DNA of 32,943 nt from Acidobacteriota bacterium (GTDB lineage Bacteria > Acidobacteriota > Terriglobia > Terriglobales > Acidobacteriaceae): NCBI GenBank assembly GCA_003225495.1, contig QIAJ01000082.1, positions 506 through 33,448 of the forward strand, read 5' to 3'. Below the pieces are notes generated by a model. The model was given only the letters and a program-made list of their open reading frames with translations, did not search any database and was not told the origin of the DNA. The position numbers and the translations under genes are program-made. Shown here in pieces: positions 14,750-23,502 of the stretch. The stretch's first letter is position 1. Each line of letters opens with the position of its first letter.

Positions 14750-16674
14750 GCTTCACCTCCGGGTCGAGGTGTCGGAGATTGTCCACGCGGCCACAGCCAT
14801 CCGATCAGGGTCACGATTACCGGTGGCGCTCCGATAGGAACTGCCCAAGGTGTAAAAATCGATCCTACAAACGCGGCAGAGACGGTAAGCGCAGTCAAGA
14901 ATGGCCAGATGCTTGGACCCGGGTCTTCGTCTTTATGCTGAGGATCCGCGTCAAGGCTCTGAGTCACCAACGTCTCGCGGATGTCGTCGCGTAGTCCGAC
15001 AACAACAGGTTGATCCGGCGGATCTTCCCACAACGGATCTCTGCCACTCACAGTTGGTATGTGAAGAAAGTTGTACGGGGGCGGCGGAGATGACATCGCC
15101 CACTCCAGGCCAGCATCTCCCCACGGGTTATTGCCGGCAATTTCTCCGACTCTCCGGCTCCAGATAACATTGGCAAGAAAGACCAGCAACCCGGCGGTCA
15201 TGAAAACTACTCCGCTGGAGGCGAGCACATTCAACCAATGCCAATGCATATCCGGACTGTAGGTGTACACACGACGCGGCATGCCGCGCAGTCCCAGAAA
15301 ATGGAGAGTAAAAAAAGTGAGATTGAAGCCGATAAAGAACAGCCAGAAATGCCACGTTCCCAGAGTCGGGTCAGCCATCCGTCCCGTCATCTTCGGAAAC
15401 CAGAAATAGATGCCCGCGAACATTGGAAAAAGGGCGCCGCCGATGAGGACGTAATGAAAATGTGCAACGACAAAGTAGGTATCGTGCACCTGCAAATCCA
15501 CAGGTACGGAAGCCAGCATCACACCCGACAATCCACCGATCAGGAAGACGAAGATAAATCCAAAGCACCAGAGCATGGGTAGCCGCAACTGGAGCCGTCC
15601 ATTCCATATCGTTACGACCCAGCAGAAAAATTGTGTTCCAGTAGGAATGACAATCATGAGGCTGGCGGCCGTGAAGAAGCTTTCGCTCAGCTGAGGCAAA
15701 CCCACTGCAAACATGTGGTGCACCCACACGCTGAAGCCGATAAATCCCGTAGCAACGACTGCGACGACAATCGGCGTATACCCAAAAATGCGCCGACGCG
15801 AGAAGCACTCCACCAGTGTTGAAACAATAGCTGCTCCCGGGAGAAAGATGATGTAGACCTCGGGATGTCCGAAAAACCAAAATAGATGCTGGTAAAGAAG
15901 AACGTCTCCGCCTTCGGCTGGATTGAAAAAATGCGTGCCCACCAGCCGATCCAACAACAGCAGGCCGCTGGCAACCATCACCGCAGGCATGGCAAATATG
16001 ACGGCCATCGATATCACCAACTTCTCCCAGAGCAAAATGGGCATGCGATTGAGAGTCATTCCGGGAGCGCGATGACGCAAGATTGTGGTCGCGAGGCAAA
16101 TAGCGACGCCTAGAGCTGACACCTCAGTGAACGTAATCATCTGCGACCAGATGTCGGCGCGATGGCCTGGCGAATAAGCAGGTCCGGACAGCGGCACGTA
16201 CGCAAACCACCCAACATCGGGGCCGGTGTTGGTAAGGAAGCCACCCCATAGAACCAAGGCTCCGCCGACGTACAGGTAATAGCTGAAGGCGTTCAATCGG
16301 GGAAAGGCGATATTGCGAGCTCCGCACATCAGCGGAACGATGTACACTCCGAAACCCTGGAACATCATGGGCACGGCAAACAAAAAAATCATGGTGCTGC
16401 CGTGCATCGTAAAGACCTGGTTGTAGAGATCTGGCCCCATCAGGGAACTTTCCGGCCGGATGAGTTGCAACCGGATCATTGCCGCCAATATCCCGCCTAA
16501 CAATAAAAAGATGAACGCGGTCACCATGAAGCGCAAGCCGATATCGGTATGATGGGTATTGCAAAACCATCCCCAGATGCCCGTCGGTTGACGCCACGTG
16601 CGGGCCAGACGCCGTGCGAGTTCCGACTCCCCAGTGTCCTGATCGTTCGCGATAATCGGTTCGGCAACCGCCAA
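14737..16674 (-). CDS. ctaD: caa3-type cytochrome c oxidase subunit I, with C-terminal two-helix extension
   Basis: The 645-aa catalytic subunit reduces O2 to water and pumps protons. The start is TTG 16674 with AGGAG eight bases upstream. Ligands are visible: His91 (MHGSTM) and His407 for low-spin haem; His405 for the high-spin haem (AHFHYVL); His270, His319 and His320 for CuB. Tyr274 in GHPEVY is the cross-linked tyrosine, and Glu272 in the same motif marks an A1-type D-pathway. After about residue 510 comes a linker with a DPLWEDPP motif, then two more hydrophobic segments (about 580-630), which look like a fused subunit IV-like domain. It is flanked by ctaC and ctaE. Confidence 0.97.
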   Translation of the reverse strand: MAVAEPIIANDQDTGESELARRLARTWRQPTGIWGWFCNTHHTDIGLRFMVTAFIFLLLGGILAAMIRLQLIRPESSLMGPDLYNQVFTMHGSTMIFLFAVPMMFQGFGVYIVPLMCGARNIAFPRLNAFSYYLYVGGALVLWGGFLTNTGPDVGWFAYVPLSGPAYSPGHRADIWSQMITFTEVSALGVAICLATTILRHRAPGMTLNRMPILLWEKLVISMAVIFAMPAVMVASGLLLLDRLVGTHFFNPAEGGDVLLYQHLFWFFGHPEVYIIFLPGAAIVSTLVECFSRRRIFGYTPIVVAVVATGFIGFSVWVHHMFAVGLPQLSESFFTAASLMIVIPTGTQFFCWVVTIWNGRLQLRLPMLWCFGFIFVFLIGGLSGVMLASVPVDLQVHDTYFVVAHFHYVLIGGALFPMFAGIYFWFPKMTGRMADPTLGTWHFWLFFIGFNLTFFTLHFLGLRGMPRRVYTYSPDMHWHWLNVLASSGVVFMTAGLLVFLANVIWSRRVGEIAGNNPWGDAGLEWAMSSPPPPYNFLHIPTVSGRDPLWEDPPDQPVVVGLRDDIRETLVTQSLDADPQHKDEDPGPSIWPFLTALTVSAAFVGSIFTPWAVPIGAPPVIVTLIGWLWPRGQSPTPRPGGEAWVR

Positions 16675-16685
16675 TTCTTTGCTCC

Positions 16686-17705
16686 TTATTGAAGGCTCTG
16701 CAAATAGACCACCAGCGCCTGCAAATCGTCTGGGGCAAGTGGATTGGGCGACATCAGAGTTCCGGGCTTAATACGCTGCGGATCGACAATCCAACCCGCC
16801 AGAGCACCGGCCGTGTTCGGTAGAGTCTCGGCCGCAATCATCTTCCGGCTGGCGACATGAGTGAGGTCAGGACCAAGATGCGAACCAGCGTCGGTGCCGC
16901 GGATCGTATGACACATCAGGCATGCGTGAGTGAGAAACACTCCACGCCCGCGGATGGCTTCCGAAGTCGATGGTTCAGCCGCTAATTTGATCTGTCGCTG
17001 CTGCCATTCCTGAAATTTGTCGGCCGTCTCCGCAATAACCGACAATCCCATGTGCGCGTGCTGCAAGCCGCAGAACTCGGCGCACTGTCCGTGGTAGATT
17101 CCCGCCTTGGCTACCTGGAACCAGAAAGCCGATGAATATCCGGGAACTAAATCGCGCTTGCCCGTGATGCTCGGTGCCCAAAAGCTGTGGATCACATCCG
17201 CTGAATTCGTCAGTACGACCACCGGAGTATTAAGCGGCACGTGAATTTCGTTAGCCGTTGTAATCGTCTGGTCTGCCTGGGAATTTGGATATGTGACTTC
17301 CCACCACCACTGGTGGCCGGTGATCTGGATAGTGACCGGGTTCTTAGAACTAAGCCCTTCTACCCGCTTACCAGTTACCACGCTCAGCACAAGGATCACA
17401 AACAAGGTTATGACCGTGATGGAGAGCGCTGACCCGAGCGCCCACCGCGCCCTATGATCGCCTTCTTCATCTTCGATGATGGGAAGAGGACGACTGGAGA
17501 TAACGCGAGCCTTTGCGGTAGCGGTCGCAAATCCGGCGAGCATAAGAGCAAACACCGCGAAGAGAATCCAAAACACTACCCAGTACAGCCATTCAATATT
17601 GCCCGCTTGCGGAGCTGCCGGCTGCAGCACGTGATGATGGCCGGGATCGACTGGCATGGCTTGAGCCACCAATCGAAAAGAAACAAAGTTGAGTTCAGCA
17701 TTCAC
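16686..17705 (-). CDS. ctaC: caa3 oxidase subunit II with fused cytochrome c domain
   Basis: The 339-aa product has two TM helices (about 38-60 and 88-110) and a periplasmic cupredoxin domain with the CuA site (His173; Cys208, Cys212, His216 and Met219 in GQCAEFCGLQHAHM; the aromatic HQWWWEVTYP). A C-terminal class I cytochrome c follows (CLMCH, 262-266). This is the caa3 arrangement, in which electrons pass from the fused haem to CuA and then subunit I. The GTG start at 17705 overlaps the upstream stop (GTGA) and has CCGGAG eight bases before it. No clear cleaved signal peptide is seen; the His-rich N-terminus (PGHHHV) may be periplasmic. Confidence 0.96.
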   Translation of the reverse strand: MNAELNFVSFRLVAQAMPVDPGHHHVLQPAAPQAGNIEWLYWVVFWILFAVFALMLAGFATATAKARVISSRPLPIIEDEEGDHRARWALGSALSITVITLFVILVLSVVTGKRVEGLSSKNPVTIQITGHQWWWEVTYPNSQADQTITTANEIHVPLNTPVVVLTNSADVIHSFWAPSITGKRDLVPGYSSAFWFQVAKAGIYHGQCAEFCGLQHAHMGLSVIAETADKFQEWQQRQIKLAAEPSTSEAIRGRGVFLTHACLMCHTIRGTDAGSHLGPDLTHVASRKMIAAETLPNTAGALAGWIVDPQRIKPGTLMSPNPLAPDDLQALVVYLQSLQ

Positions 17706-18256
17706 TTGTGTTGCTCCGGAAGGCCGGTAATTCCAATGGGTGTCTGCTCGGAAGTGGAGGACTCCGCCGGTTTTACGTTCATGTGGTCAGTACGGTTCGG
17801 GGAAACTCCCTTAGGCAGCAGTCCCGCCATGGAGCGGACATATGCGGCAATTTCCCACGCTTGATACTCCGGAATGCGATTGCGAAACGAAGGCATTCCA
17901 TTGGGTCTGCCTTGCATGATTGTGGCGAAAATATTTCCCGGTTCGCTTCCGTAGATCCAATCGCGATCCATGAGTGCCGGTCCAATTCCTCCTCCTCCAT
18001 GGGCGTGACAACCTACGCAGTTGTATCCCTCATAGAGTTTTTGCCCCTCGGAAACAGCGTATGCGCTCTCCTGGTACATGTTGGAACTCGGTGGAGTGGG
18101 GATTGAGTTTGCCCCTGGGTTAAGACCGCTGATCTGGATTGTGTTCAAAGTTTCACTGGCAGGCGGAGGCTGCCGCAAAGTCCGCTCTTCGCGCTTACAC
18201 GACGCCAGTAAAGTTGCAGCCATCAACAAGGGCGCGATATGGAGAGGTTTGCACAT
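17702..18256 (-). CDS. Lipoprotein cytochrome c
   Basis: The product is 184 aa from ATG 18256 (TTG 18259 adds one residue). The start lies inside the stop of the upstream gene (TGATG). A lipobox LLASC gives a lipidated Cys20, anchoring it to a membrane. A Pro/Ser-rich spacer leads to one haem site, CVGCH (80-84), with GGGGIGPALMDRDWIYG after it and a probable Met ligand in GMPSF. This MPSF-type cytochrome domain is common as an accessory to PQQ dehydrogenases and oxidases. Sitting between xoxF/xoxJ and caa3 subunit II, it is a good candidate for the electron carrier from the dehydrogenase (XoxG-like role). This role is inferred from position, not from sequence identity with XoxG. Confidence 0.88.
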   Translation of the reverse strand: MCKPLHIAPLLMAATLLASCKREERTLRQPPPASETLNTIQISGLNPGANSIPTPPSSNMYQESAYAVSEGQKLYEGYNCVGCHAHGGGGIGPALMDRDWIYGSEPGNIFATIMQGRPNGMPSFRNRIPEYQAWEIAAYVRSMAGLLPKGVSPNRTDHMNVKPAESSTSEQTPIGITGLPEQHK

Positions 18257-19074
18257 CAATTCACACTCGACGCTCGTGCTATCGAGATCAGCGGAATTTG
18301 GGGAACTTTGTACTCATCAAGAATGTTGAGGATCTCCGGCTGGCGTTTAGCCAATATCTTCTCCAACTCGTCCCGCAAGGCAAGATTGCCCTTGCGAACT
18401 CCCATTGAGATTGCAAAAGTAAAGGGCAAGCCTGGCGGGTCGACTTCAGGTTCCACCGGCGTGAGTGTGAGACTACCGGGAAATCTTCGTGCAAAATACC
18501 CGGCCAGTGGACCCCACACAACCGCTATATCCACTTCACGCCTGGCGACTGCCCGAACAATCGACTCCGCACCATCGCCCGTCGTGTCAAAGCCCACAAT
18601 TCCCGCTTGCAAACCCCGTCTGGCTAGGGCTTCGCCCGGCGGCGCGTATTCTTCCTCGAGCACCTGGACGCCGATCTTCAGCCGCCGCAGATCAGGAGAG
18701 TCGAATCCTGCCGCAAGTTCCAATCTCCGAACGCGGCGTGAAACGAACACATAAGTCGATCGGTAGTAAGGAGTGGTTGTGAGAACTGGCCGAAAGTTGC
18801 TTGGGATCCCGATCAGCAAGTCACACTTTGACTTGTCGATATACTCGCGTACGAAACCGCGGCCCATTCTTTGCCACACGTAAGTAAGGTTTGCGCCGAG
18901 ATCCTTCGCTATGAGTGCCGCGATTCGATTTTCGAAGCCCTGCTGCTTCATGTTCGAAAAGGGCAGGTTGTTAGGATCAGCGCACACTCGAAGATCGCGA
19001 GCCTTACCGAGAACGGGGAAGAGGAGACTCAACAAGGCGACAGTGACAATTAATCTAAGGGAGCGCGAACACAT
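18256..19074 (-). CDS. XoxJ/MoxJ-like periplasmic substrate-binding-type protein
   Basis: The 272-aa product has a signal peptide (1-24) and a type II periplasmic-binding fold of the quinoprotein dehydrogenase-associated class. The mature start LRVCADPNNLPFSN, GFENRIAALIAKDLG, LTYVWQRMGRGFVREYI and IGIPSNFRPVLTTTPYYRS are characteristic. XoxJ and MxaJ act with methanol dehydrogenase, where they are thought to help activation or maturation. The ATG at 19074 has GGGAGG nine bases upstream and overlaps the end of xoxF by 20 bases, so the two are translationally linked. There is no ABC permease nearby, which argues against an ordinary transport role. Confidence 0.9.
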   Translation of the reverse strand: MCSRSLRLIVTVALLSLLFPVLGKARDLRVCADPNNLPFSNMKQQGFENRIAALIAKDLGANLTYVWQRMGRGFVREYIDKSKCDLLIGIPSNFRPVLTTTPYYRSTYVFVSRRVRRLELAAGFDSPDLRRLKIGVQVLEEEYAPPGEALARRGLQAGIVGFDTTGDGAESIVRAVARREVDIAVVWGPLAGYFARRFPGSLTLTPVEPEVDPPGLPFTFAISMGVRKGNLALRDELEKILAKRQPEILNILDEYKVPQIPLISIARASSVN

Positions 19075-20929
19075 AGAGCATGCCTCCCTTGTTGGTGTAG
19101 TGGGGCAGGTCCTTCATAGCGGCGGCAAATCCCAACGCCGCCGACTCGTCGCGAGCATCCAGTCCGCCCGCAACGATTGCTCCAGCCCAACCGCCGACGC
19201 CCGACAAGATGGCGACGTATTGCTTGCCATCCGGACCTTTGTACGTCGTGGGCTGTCCAATAATTCCCGAACCGGTCTTGAACTGCCAGAGAAGAGTCCC
19301 GCTTTTTGCATCGACGGCCTTGAACCACCCATCGAGCGTGCCGTAAAAGACGACATCTCCAGCGGTCGCGAGCGCGCCGCTCCACACCGGGAAGCGATCG
19401 GGATTTGTCCACACCACTTTCCCTTCCACCGGATCCCATCCGGTGAACTCACCGCCATATCCTCCCGGAGCGTTGTACATGCGCACATTCGCCCCAACGT
19501 AAGGAGTGCCGGCAATGTAGTTGGGTTGAAGGTCCTCCTCATCCATGCAGAGATGGTTATGCGGAATGTAAAGCAGTCCCGTGCGAGGCGAAAAAGCGGA
19601 TGGCTGCCAATCCTTGGCGCCGGGCGCTGACGGACACAAACCGCGCACGACTTTCCCGGTGATCGGACGCTTTTCCTCCACGTACTGCAATAGTCCCGTT
19701 TTCAAATCAACGCCGCGACTCGTCGTAATCGGGGCAAAGGCATTAGCCGATAAGACTTCGCCGGTCGCGCGATCGATGACGTAGACGTAGCCATTGCGGT
19801 CGGGGTGAACAAGAACCTTTCTTGTTTGTCCGTTGATCGGAAGATCGAGCAGAATGTTTTCGTTGACTCCATCGTAGTCGTAAAGATCATGCGGGCTGAA
19901 TTGATAGAACCAGACGGCCTCGCCAGTGTCGGGATCACGGGCAAAAATTCCCGCAGTAAACTTGTTGTCTCCGGGACGAGCTTCAGCGTCCCACGGACCA
20001 GGGTTGGCTGTTCCGTAATAAATGAGATTCAACTGCGGATCGTAAGAAATCCATCCCCAGACACCGCCGCCTCCAATCTTCCAGGAATCCGGCGGCCACG
20101 ATTTCACGCCCAAATCCTGGCCTCGATCTTGCGGATAGAAGGGCTTGAACCGATGTCCAATCAGCACGTCTTTGTCCGGACCTGCCGTGTAAGCCCGCCA
20201 AGCAATCTTTCCCGTTTTCCCGTCGAGAGCAGTCAACCACCCGCGAACGCCAAATTCACCGCCACTGTTTCCAACCAGGACTTTCCCCTTGACCACCAGC
20301 GGAGCCATGGTCATGCTTTCGCCCTTATTGATATCGCCAACGCGTGTCTTCCAGACCTCTTTACCTGTAACAGCGTCCACGGCCACCGTCTGATTGTCCA
20401 AAGTGTTGTAATAAATCTTCCCGTCGTCGTACGATGCTCCGCGATTTACCACATCGCAGCATGCAACTCCTTGCGAGGCGGGCGTCGGCAAAGGTTCATA
20501 GACCCATTTCATCGGCGCGCCTGGCTTGGTTAGGTCCAGCGCATAGAGATTGTTTGGAAAAGGAGTAACGATGTACATCGTATTGTTCACGACCAGGGGC
20601 GCTGCCTCATGCCCACGAGTCATGCCGGTCGAGAACGTAAACGTCAGTTTCAGATTCTTCACATTGCCGGCGTTTATCTGATCAAGAGAGCTGTACCGTG
20701 TACTGGCGTAGTCCTTAGCTGGTCGTACCCATTGCCCATCATCGGGTTCGAGCTGGCCCTGATATTGACGAGGTTGGTAGTTTTGCTCGACTGTCGGCTG
20801 CAGCACCAAACCACTTTCAGCCGGAGCGTCTTGCAGGCCGATCAAGCCAACTTGCAGAACCGCCAAAACAAAGATTCTTGACCAGCCGTTCCGCCATCCG
20901 AGCGAAGCTGACTTAGCAGGACTGCGCAA
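19055..20929 (-). CDS. xoxF: XoxF-type lanthanide/PQQ-dependent alcohol (methanol) dehydrogenase
   Basis: This 624-aa periplasmic quinoprotein is predicted to oxidise methanol or other primary alcohols and pass electrons to a cytochrome c. It has an export signal (about 10-40), an eight-bladed propeller with tryptophan-docking repeats (ALDGKTGKIAWRAYTAGPD, AVDAKSGTLLWQFKTGS), the adjacent Cys157-Cys158 pair (GVACCDVVNRG), Glu225 (GGEFGVRG), Asn309 (GTANPGPW), catalytic Asp351 and, two residues later, Asp353 (YDYDGVNE). That extra Asp is the established marker of lanthanide-dependent XoxF; calcium enzymes have Ala there. The TTG start at 20929 has GAGG upstream but is not certain. No mxaI-like small subunit and no PQQ biosynthesis genes are in the window. 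The gene leads the ten-gene unit. Confidence 0.94.
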   Translation of the reverse strand: MRSPAKSASLGWRNGWSRIFVLAVLQVGLIGLQDAPAESGLVLQPTVEQNYQPRQYQGQLEPDDGQWVRPAKDYASTRYSSLDQINAGNVKNLKLTFTFSTGMTRGHEAAPLVVNNTMYIVTPFPNNLYALDLTKPGAPMKWVYEPLPTPASQGVACCDVVNRGASYDDGKIYYNTLDNQTVAVDAVTGKEVWKTRVGDINKGESMTMAPLVVKGKVLVGNSGGEFGVRGWLTALDGKTGKIAWRAYTAGPDKDVLIGHRFKPFYPQDRGQDLGVKSWPPDSWKIGGGGVWGWISYDPQLNLIYYGTANPGPWDAEARPGDNKFTAGIFARDPDTGEAVWFYQFSPHDLYDYDGVNENILLDLPINGQTRKVLVHPDRNGYVYVIDRATGEVLSANAFAPITTSRGVDLKTGLLQYVEEKRPITGKVVRGLCPSAPGAKDWQPSAFSPRTGLLYIPHNHLCMDEEDLQPNYIAGTPYVGANVRMYNAPGGYGGEFTGWDPVEGKVVWTNPDRFPVWSGALATAGDVVFYGTLDGWFKAVDAKSGTLLWQFKTGSGIIGQPTTYKGPDGKQYVAILSGVGGWAGAIVAGGLDARDESAALGFAAAMKDLPHYTNKGGMLYVFALP

Positions 20930-21148
20930 GGTACCTCGCTGAATAAATCGAAGCTATTGAAAACGGACCTGTGATGCGCGAATTAGAGGGAGAGTTGGCA
21001 ATCCCCTGAGACGCTGGCGGGATGGAGTCTCGGTTTGGACGCCTATTCAGGGAATGTCAAATCTCTGGCGCGACAGCAAACTTACTCATTGTCAGAGAGA
21101 CGACATGCACGGGTTGCGTGATCACATAACCTTCGTACGCTACTGGCT
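20930..21148 (-). promoter_or_regulatory. Probable promoter region of the xoxF-caa3 unit
   Basis: The 219 bases between the stop of the 157-aa gene and xoxF are the only sizeable gap upstream of the ten-gene unit, so the main promoter is expected here. A TTGACA occurs on the minus strand at 21060-21055, but no convincing -10 hexamer sits 17 bases downstream. No operator could be identified. Confidence 0.35.
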
Positions 21149-21622
21149 TCACCGTTGCGCGAGGACGATCCTTGCCTCCGCAAGACGTCTTTCCTCCACT
21201 TGCGCGTGTTGGGTTCGTGCACGAGAGGCGAGGTAATCAAGGTCAATTCCCTGTAAACGGTTGTCTGATGGCGGCAACGTCTTCAATGCGTCCCACAGGG
21301 CCAGCTTACCGAGGATGCCCAATGCCAGAAATTCCAGGGCCTCGAATGTACCGAGACTGTGCGTTTCGCGATTGAGTTTGATTCTGCTGACCTTCTCGCT
21401 CATCCAAGCGCTCACTTCCTTTAAGACGCTCGTCCCTGAGCCAACCCGGTCAGCCAGGGTTTTTAGGGTAGTCCGATCCTGCTCAACCTCTCTCAATATC
21501 GTCGCCGCAAATTCGCCCAGAGGGTCATTCGAATGCTTATCGCGCATCGCCTGCAGCAAGTCCACGGCAAAGGCCGCTCCTGCCAAATGGTCATGTAGAT
21601 AAATCGCTAGCGGATTTTCCAT
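21149..21622 (-). CDS. Hypothetical all-helical 157-aa protein
   Basis: The predicted secondary structure is almost entirely helical: YLHDHLAGAAFAVDLLQAMR (residues 8-27), a long helix with ILREVEQDRTTLKTLADRVG, a LGTFEALEFLALGILGKLAL helix and a charged C-terminal helix. This pattern suggests a four-helix bundle of the kind seen in ferritin-like or hemerythrin-like small proteins, but no convincing metal-ligand set is visible. I do not recognise a named family. It lies upstream of xoxF on the same strand but is separated by 219 bases. The Shine-Dalgarno sequence before ATG 21622 is weak. Confidence 0.65.
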   Translation of the reverse strand: MENPLAIYLHDHLAGAAFAVDLLQAMRDKHSNDPLGEFAATILREVEQDRTTLKTLADRVGSGTSVLKEVSAWMSEKVSRIKLNRETHSLGTFEALEFLALGILGKLALWDALKTLPPSDNRLQGIDLDYLASRARTQHAQVEERRLAEARIVLAQR

Positions 21623-21816
21623 ATCACAAGCTCGGTACTAGAAGCCGAGGCAATATGAGATGACGGGCTCTTTTCCGCAGTTGTTTGCTCGTCAAAGCAA
21701 GGGCATACTGTGCGACTTCGGTTTTTATCAAAAGGTTTTATCAAACTTCCGCCACCATCCTGCCATCTAACCCAACTTCTATGGCCAGAGCGCTGGTAAA
21801 TAAATCGGAGGCTCCC

Positions 21817-23037
21817 ATGAAAGCAGTCGTATTTCACGGCATCGGCGACATAAGGTTGGACGACGTCAAGGAGCCAAAGATCAAAGATGCAACGGACGCG
21901 ATCGTGGCACTGAAGGCGAGCGCGATTTGCGGAACCGACCTGCACATGATTCTTGGAACAGTTTCAGGAATGCAGAAAGGAACGATCCTCGGTCACGAAG
22001 GGATTGGTGTCATTGAAGAGATCGGCAAAGCGGTCAGGAATCTTACACCGGGCGACCGAGTCGTGATCCCATCGACGATCGCATGCGGGAACTGTTCTTA
22101 TTGCCGATCCGGCTACTACGCCCAGTGCGACAATGCCAATCCCAACGGACCGGATGCAGGAACAGCATTCTTCGGCGGGCCGAAAAGTAGCGGCCCCTTC
22201 GACGGACTGCAGGCCGAGAAGGCTCGTATTCCGTTCGCTAATGTCGGCCCGGTTAAACTGCCGGATGAGATCGATGACGACCAGGCGATCCTCCTTTCCG
22301 ACATCCTTCCGACCGCATACATGGGCGCAGAGAACGCTCAAATCAAGCCGGGCAATACGGTGGCGGTCTTCGGCCTCGGGCCGGTGGGACAATTCTGTGT
22401 TGCGTGCGCAAAGTTGTTTGACGCGGGCAGGATTATTGCAATTGACACAATTCCCTCGCGTCTGGAGATGGCCCGCTCGCAAGGGGCCGAGGTCATCGAC
22501 TTCAGCGCAGAGGATCCGATCAAAGCCATTAAGGAATTGACTTCGGGCATTGGAGTCGACCGAGTGATCGACGCCGTCGGTGTTGACGCGAATCGGCCGC
22601 ACTCAGGTCCAGCCGCCAAGGCAGCGGCCAAGGAGTATGCCAAAGAAAAAGAAAAAATCGCTCCCGACGCAAATCCTAAAGGCGGCAATTGGGAACCCGG
22701 CGACGCACCGTCGATCGTTCTTTCCTGGGCGGTCGAGGCAGTCGCGAAAGCCGGCACGGTTTCCATCATTGGGGTCTATGGCGAGGTGGATTCTTTTCCC
22801 ATCGGTGACGCCATGGAAAAGAATCTCACCCTCACTATGGGCAACTGCAACCACAGACGCTATATCCCGCATTTGATCGATCTGGTTCGCAGCGGAAGCA
22901 TTAATCCCGCTGAGATTCTTACGCAAAGAGAGCCCATGACTTCAGCGATCGAAGCTTACAAAGCGTTCGACAAAAGGAAATCAGGCTGGATAAAGGTCAA
23001 GTTGGAACCAGCAGCTCAGACTTCATTGGCAGCATGA
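21817..23037 (+). CDS. Zn-dependent alcohol dehydrogenase, formaldehyde dehydrogenase-like
   Basis: The product is 406 aa from ATG 21817 (GGAGG eight bases upstream; a longer frame from 21685 lacks homology-like sequence). Catalytic zinc residues are Cys38 (CGTDLHM) and His60-Glu61 (GHEGIG). The structural-zinc lobe is C-x2-C-x2-C-x7-C (Cys90, 93, 96, 104). The Rossmann loop GLGPVG (186-191) ends in Asp210, indicating NAD. A family-typical insertion follows the nucleotide domain (about 255-300). This medium-chain dehydrogenase branch includes glutathione-independent formaldehyde dehydrogenases as well as general alcohol dehydrogenases, so the substrate is open. The formaldehyde option fits the neighbouring xoxF, which would produce an aldehyde, but the gene is on the other strand. 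Confidence 0.9.
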   Translation: MKAVVFHGIGDIRLDDVKEPKIKDATDAIVALKASAICGTDLHMILGTVSGMQKGTILGHEGIGVIEEIGKAVRNLTPGDRVVIPSTIACGNCSYCRSGYYAQCDNANPNGPDAGTAFFGGPKSSGPFDGLQAEKARIPFANVGPVKLPDEIDDDQAILLSDILPTAYMGAENAQIKPGNTVAVFGLGPVGQFCVACAKLFDAGRIIAIDTIPSRLEMARSQGAEVIDFSAEDPIKAIKELTSGIGVDRVIDAVGVDANRPHSGPAAKAAAKEYAKEKEKIAPDANPKGGNWEPGDAPSIVLSWAVEAVAKAGTVSIIGVYGEVDSFPIGDAMEKNLTLTMGNCNHRRYIPHLIDLVRSGSINPAEILTQREPMTSAIEAYKAFDKRKSGWIKVKLEPAAQTSLAA

Positions 23038-23502
23038 ACTGCATTGGCTCACGTTTGTCCGAAGCCAATGAATCGCGTTGTCACTGTACTGTAATATCGC
23101 TTTGAGCAATCCAACGTCTGGAATCCAACGGTAAAGATGACCGTCAGTCGTCCCCTCCGCCGTCGGGACGTGGTTAGCCGACCGCATGGTCATGCGGCAC
23201 CGCGTCCTCCACCTAGTCGTCCAGAATTGGTAGGTCCTTCATGTACGTCCGCTACAGAATGAACTCGATTGCGATCGGGAACGGGTGAGTCTTAGATCTA
23301 TTTTGCGCCCATTTTCGTCCGAGATTGCTGCGTGCGAGCCATACGACGGTCAATTATGCGTTTCGGCGAAATCTTTGCCTGCACTGTTAAGAGCTCACAC
23401 GTTTTCGGAGCCGAAAGCAAAATGGTAAACGTGAGTCTATACGCTAAATGACACGACGACTGCGATGGCGATGAACCGGCGGCACTGTATGGAGTAAAAC
23501 AA
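23038..23502. other. Gene-free stretch with two inverted repeats
   Basis: No supported gene occurs in these 465 bases. An 8-bp inverted repeat CATTGGCT/AGCCAATG (23042-23049 and 23063-23070) follows the dehydrogenase stop and may aid termination, though no T-run follows. A perfect CCGCATG-GT-CATGCGG palindrome lies at 23182-23197. The promoter for the envelope cluster should lie near the right end. Confidence 0.5.
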
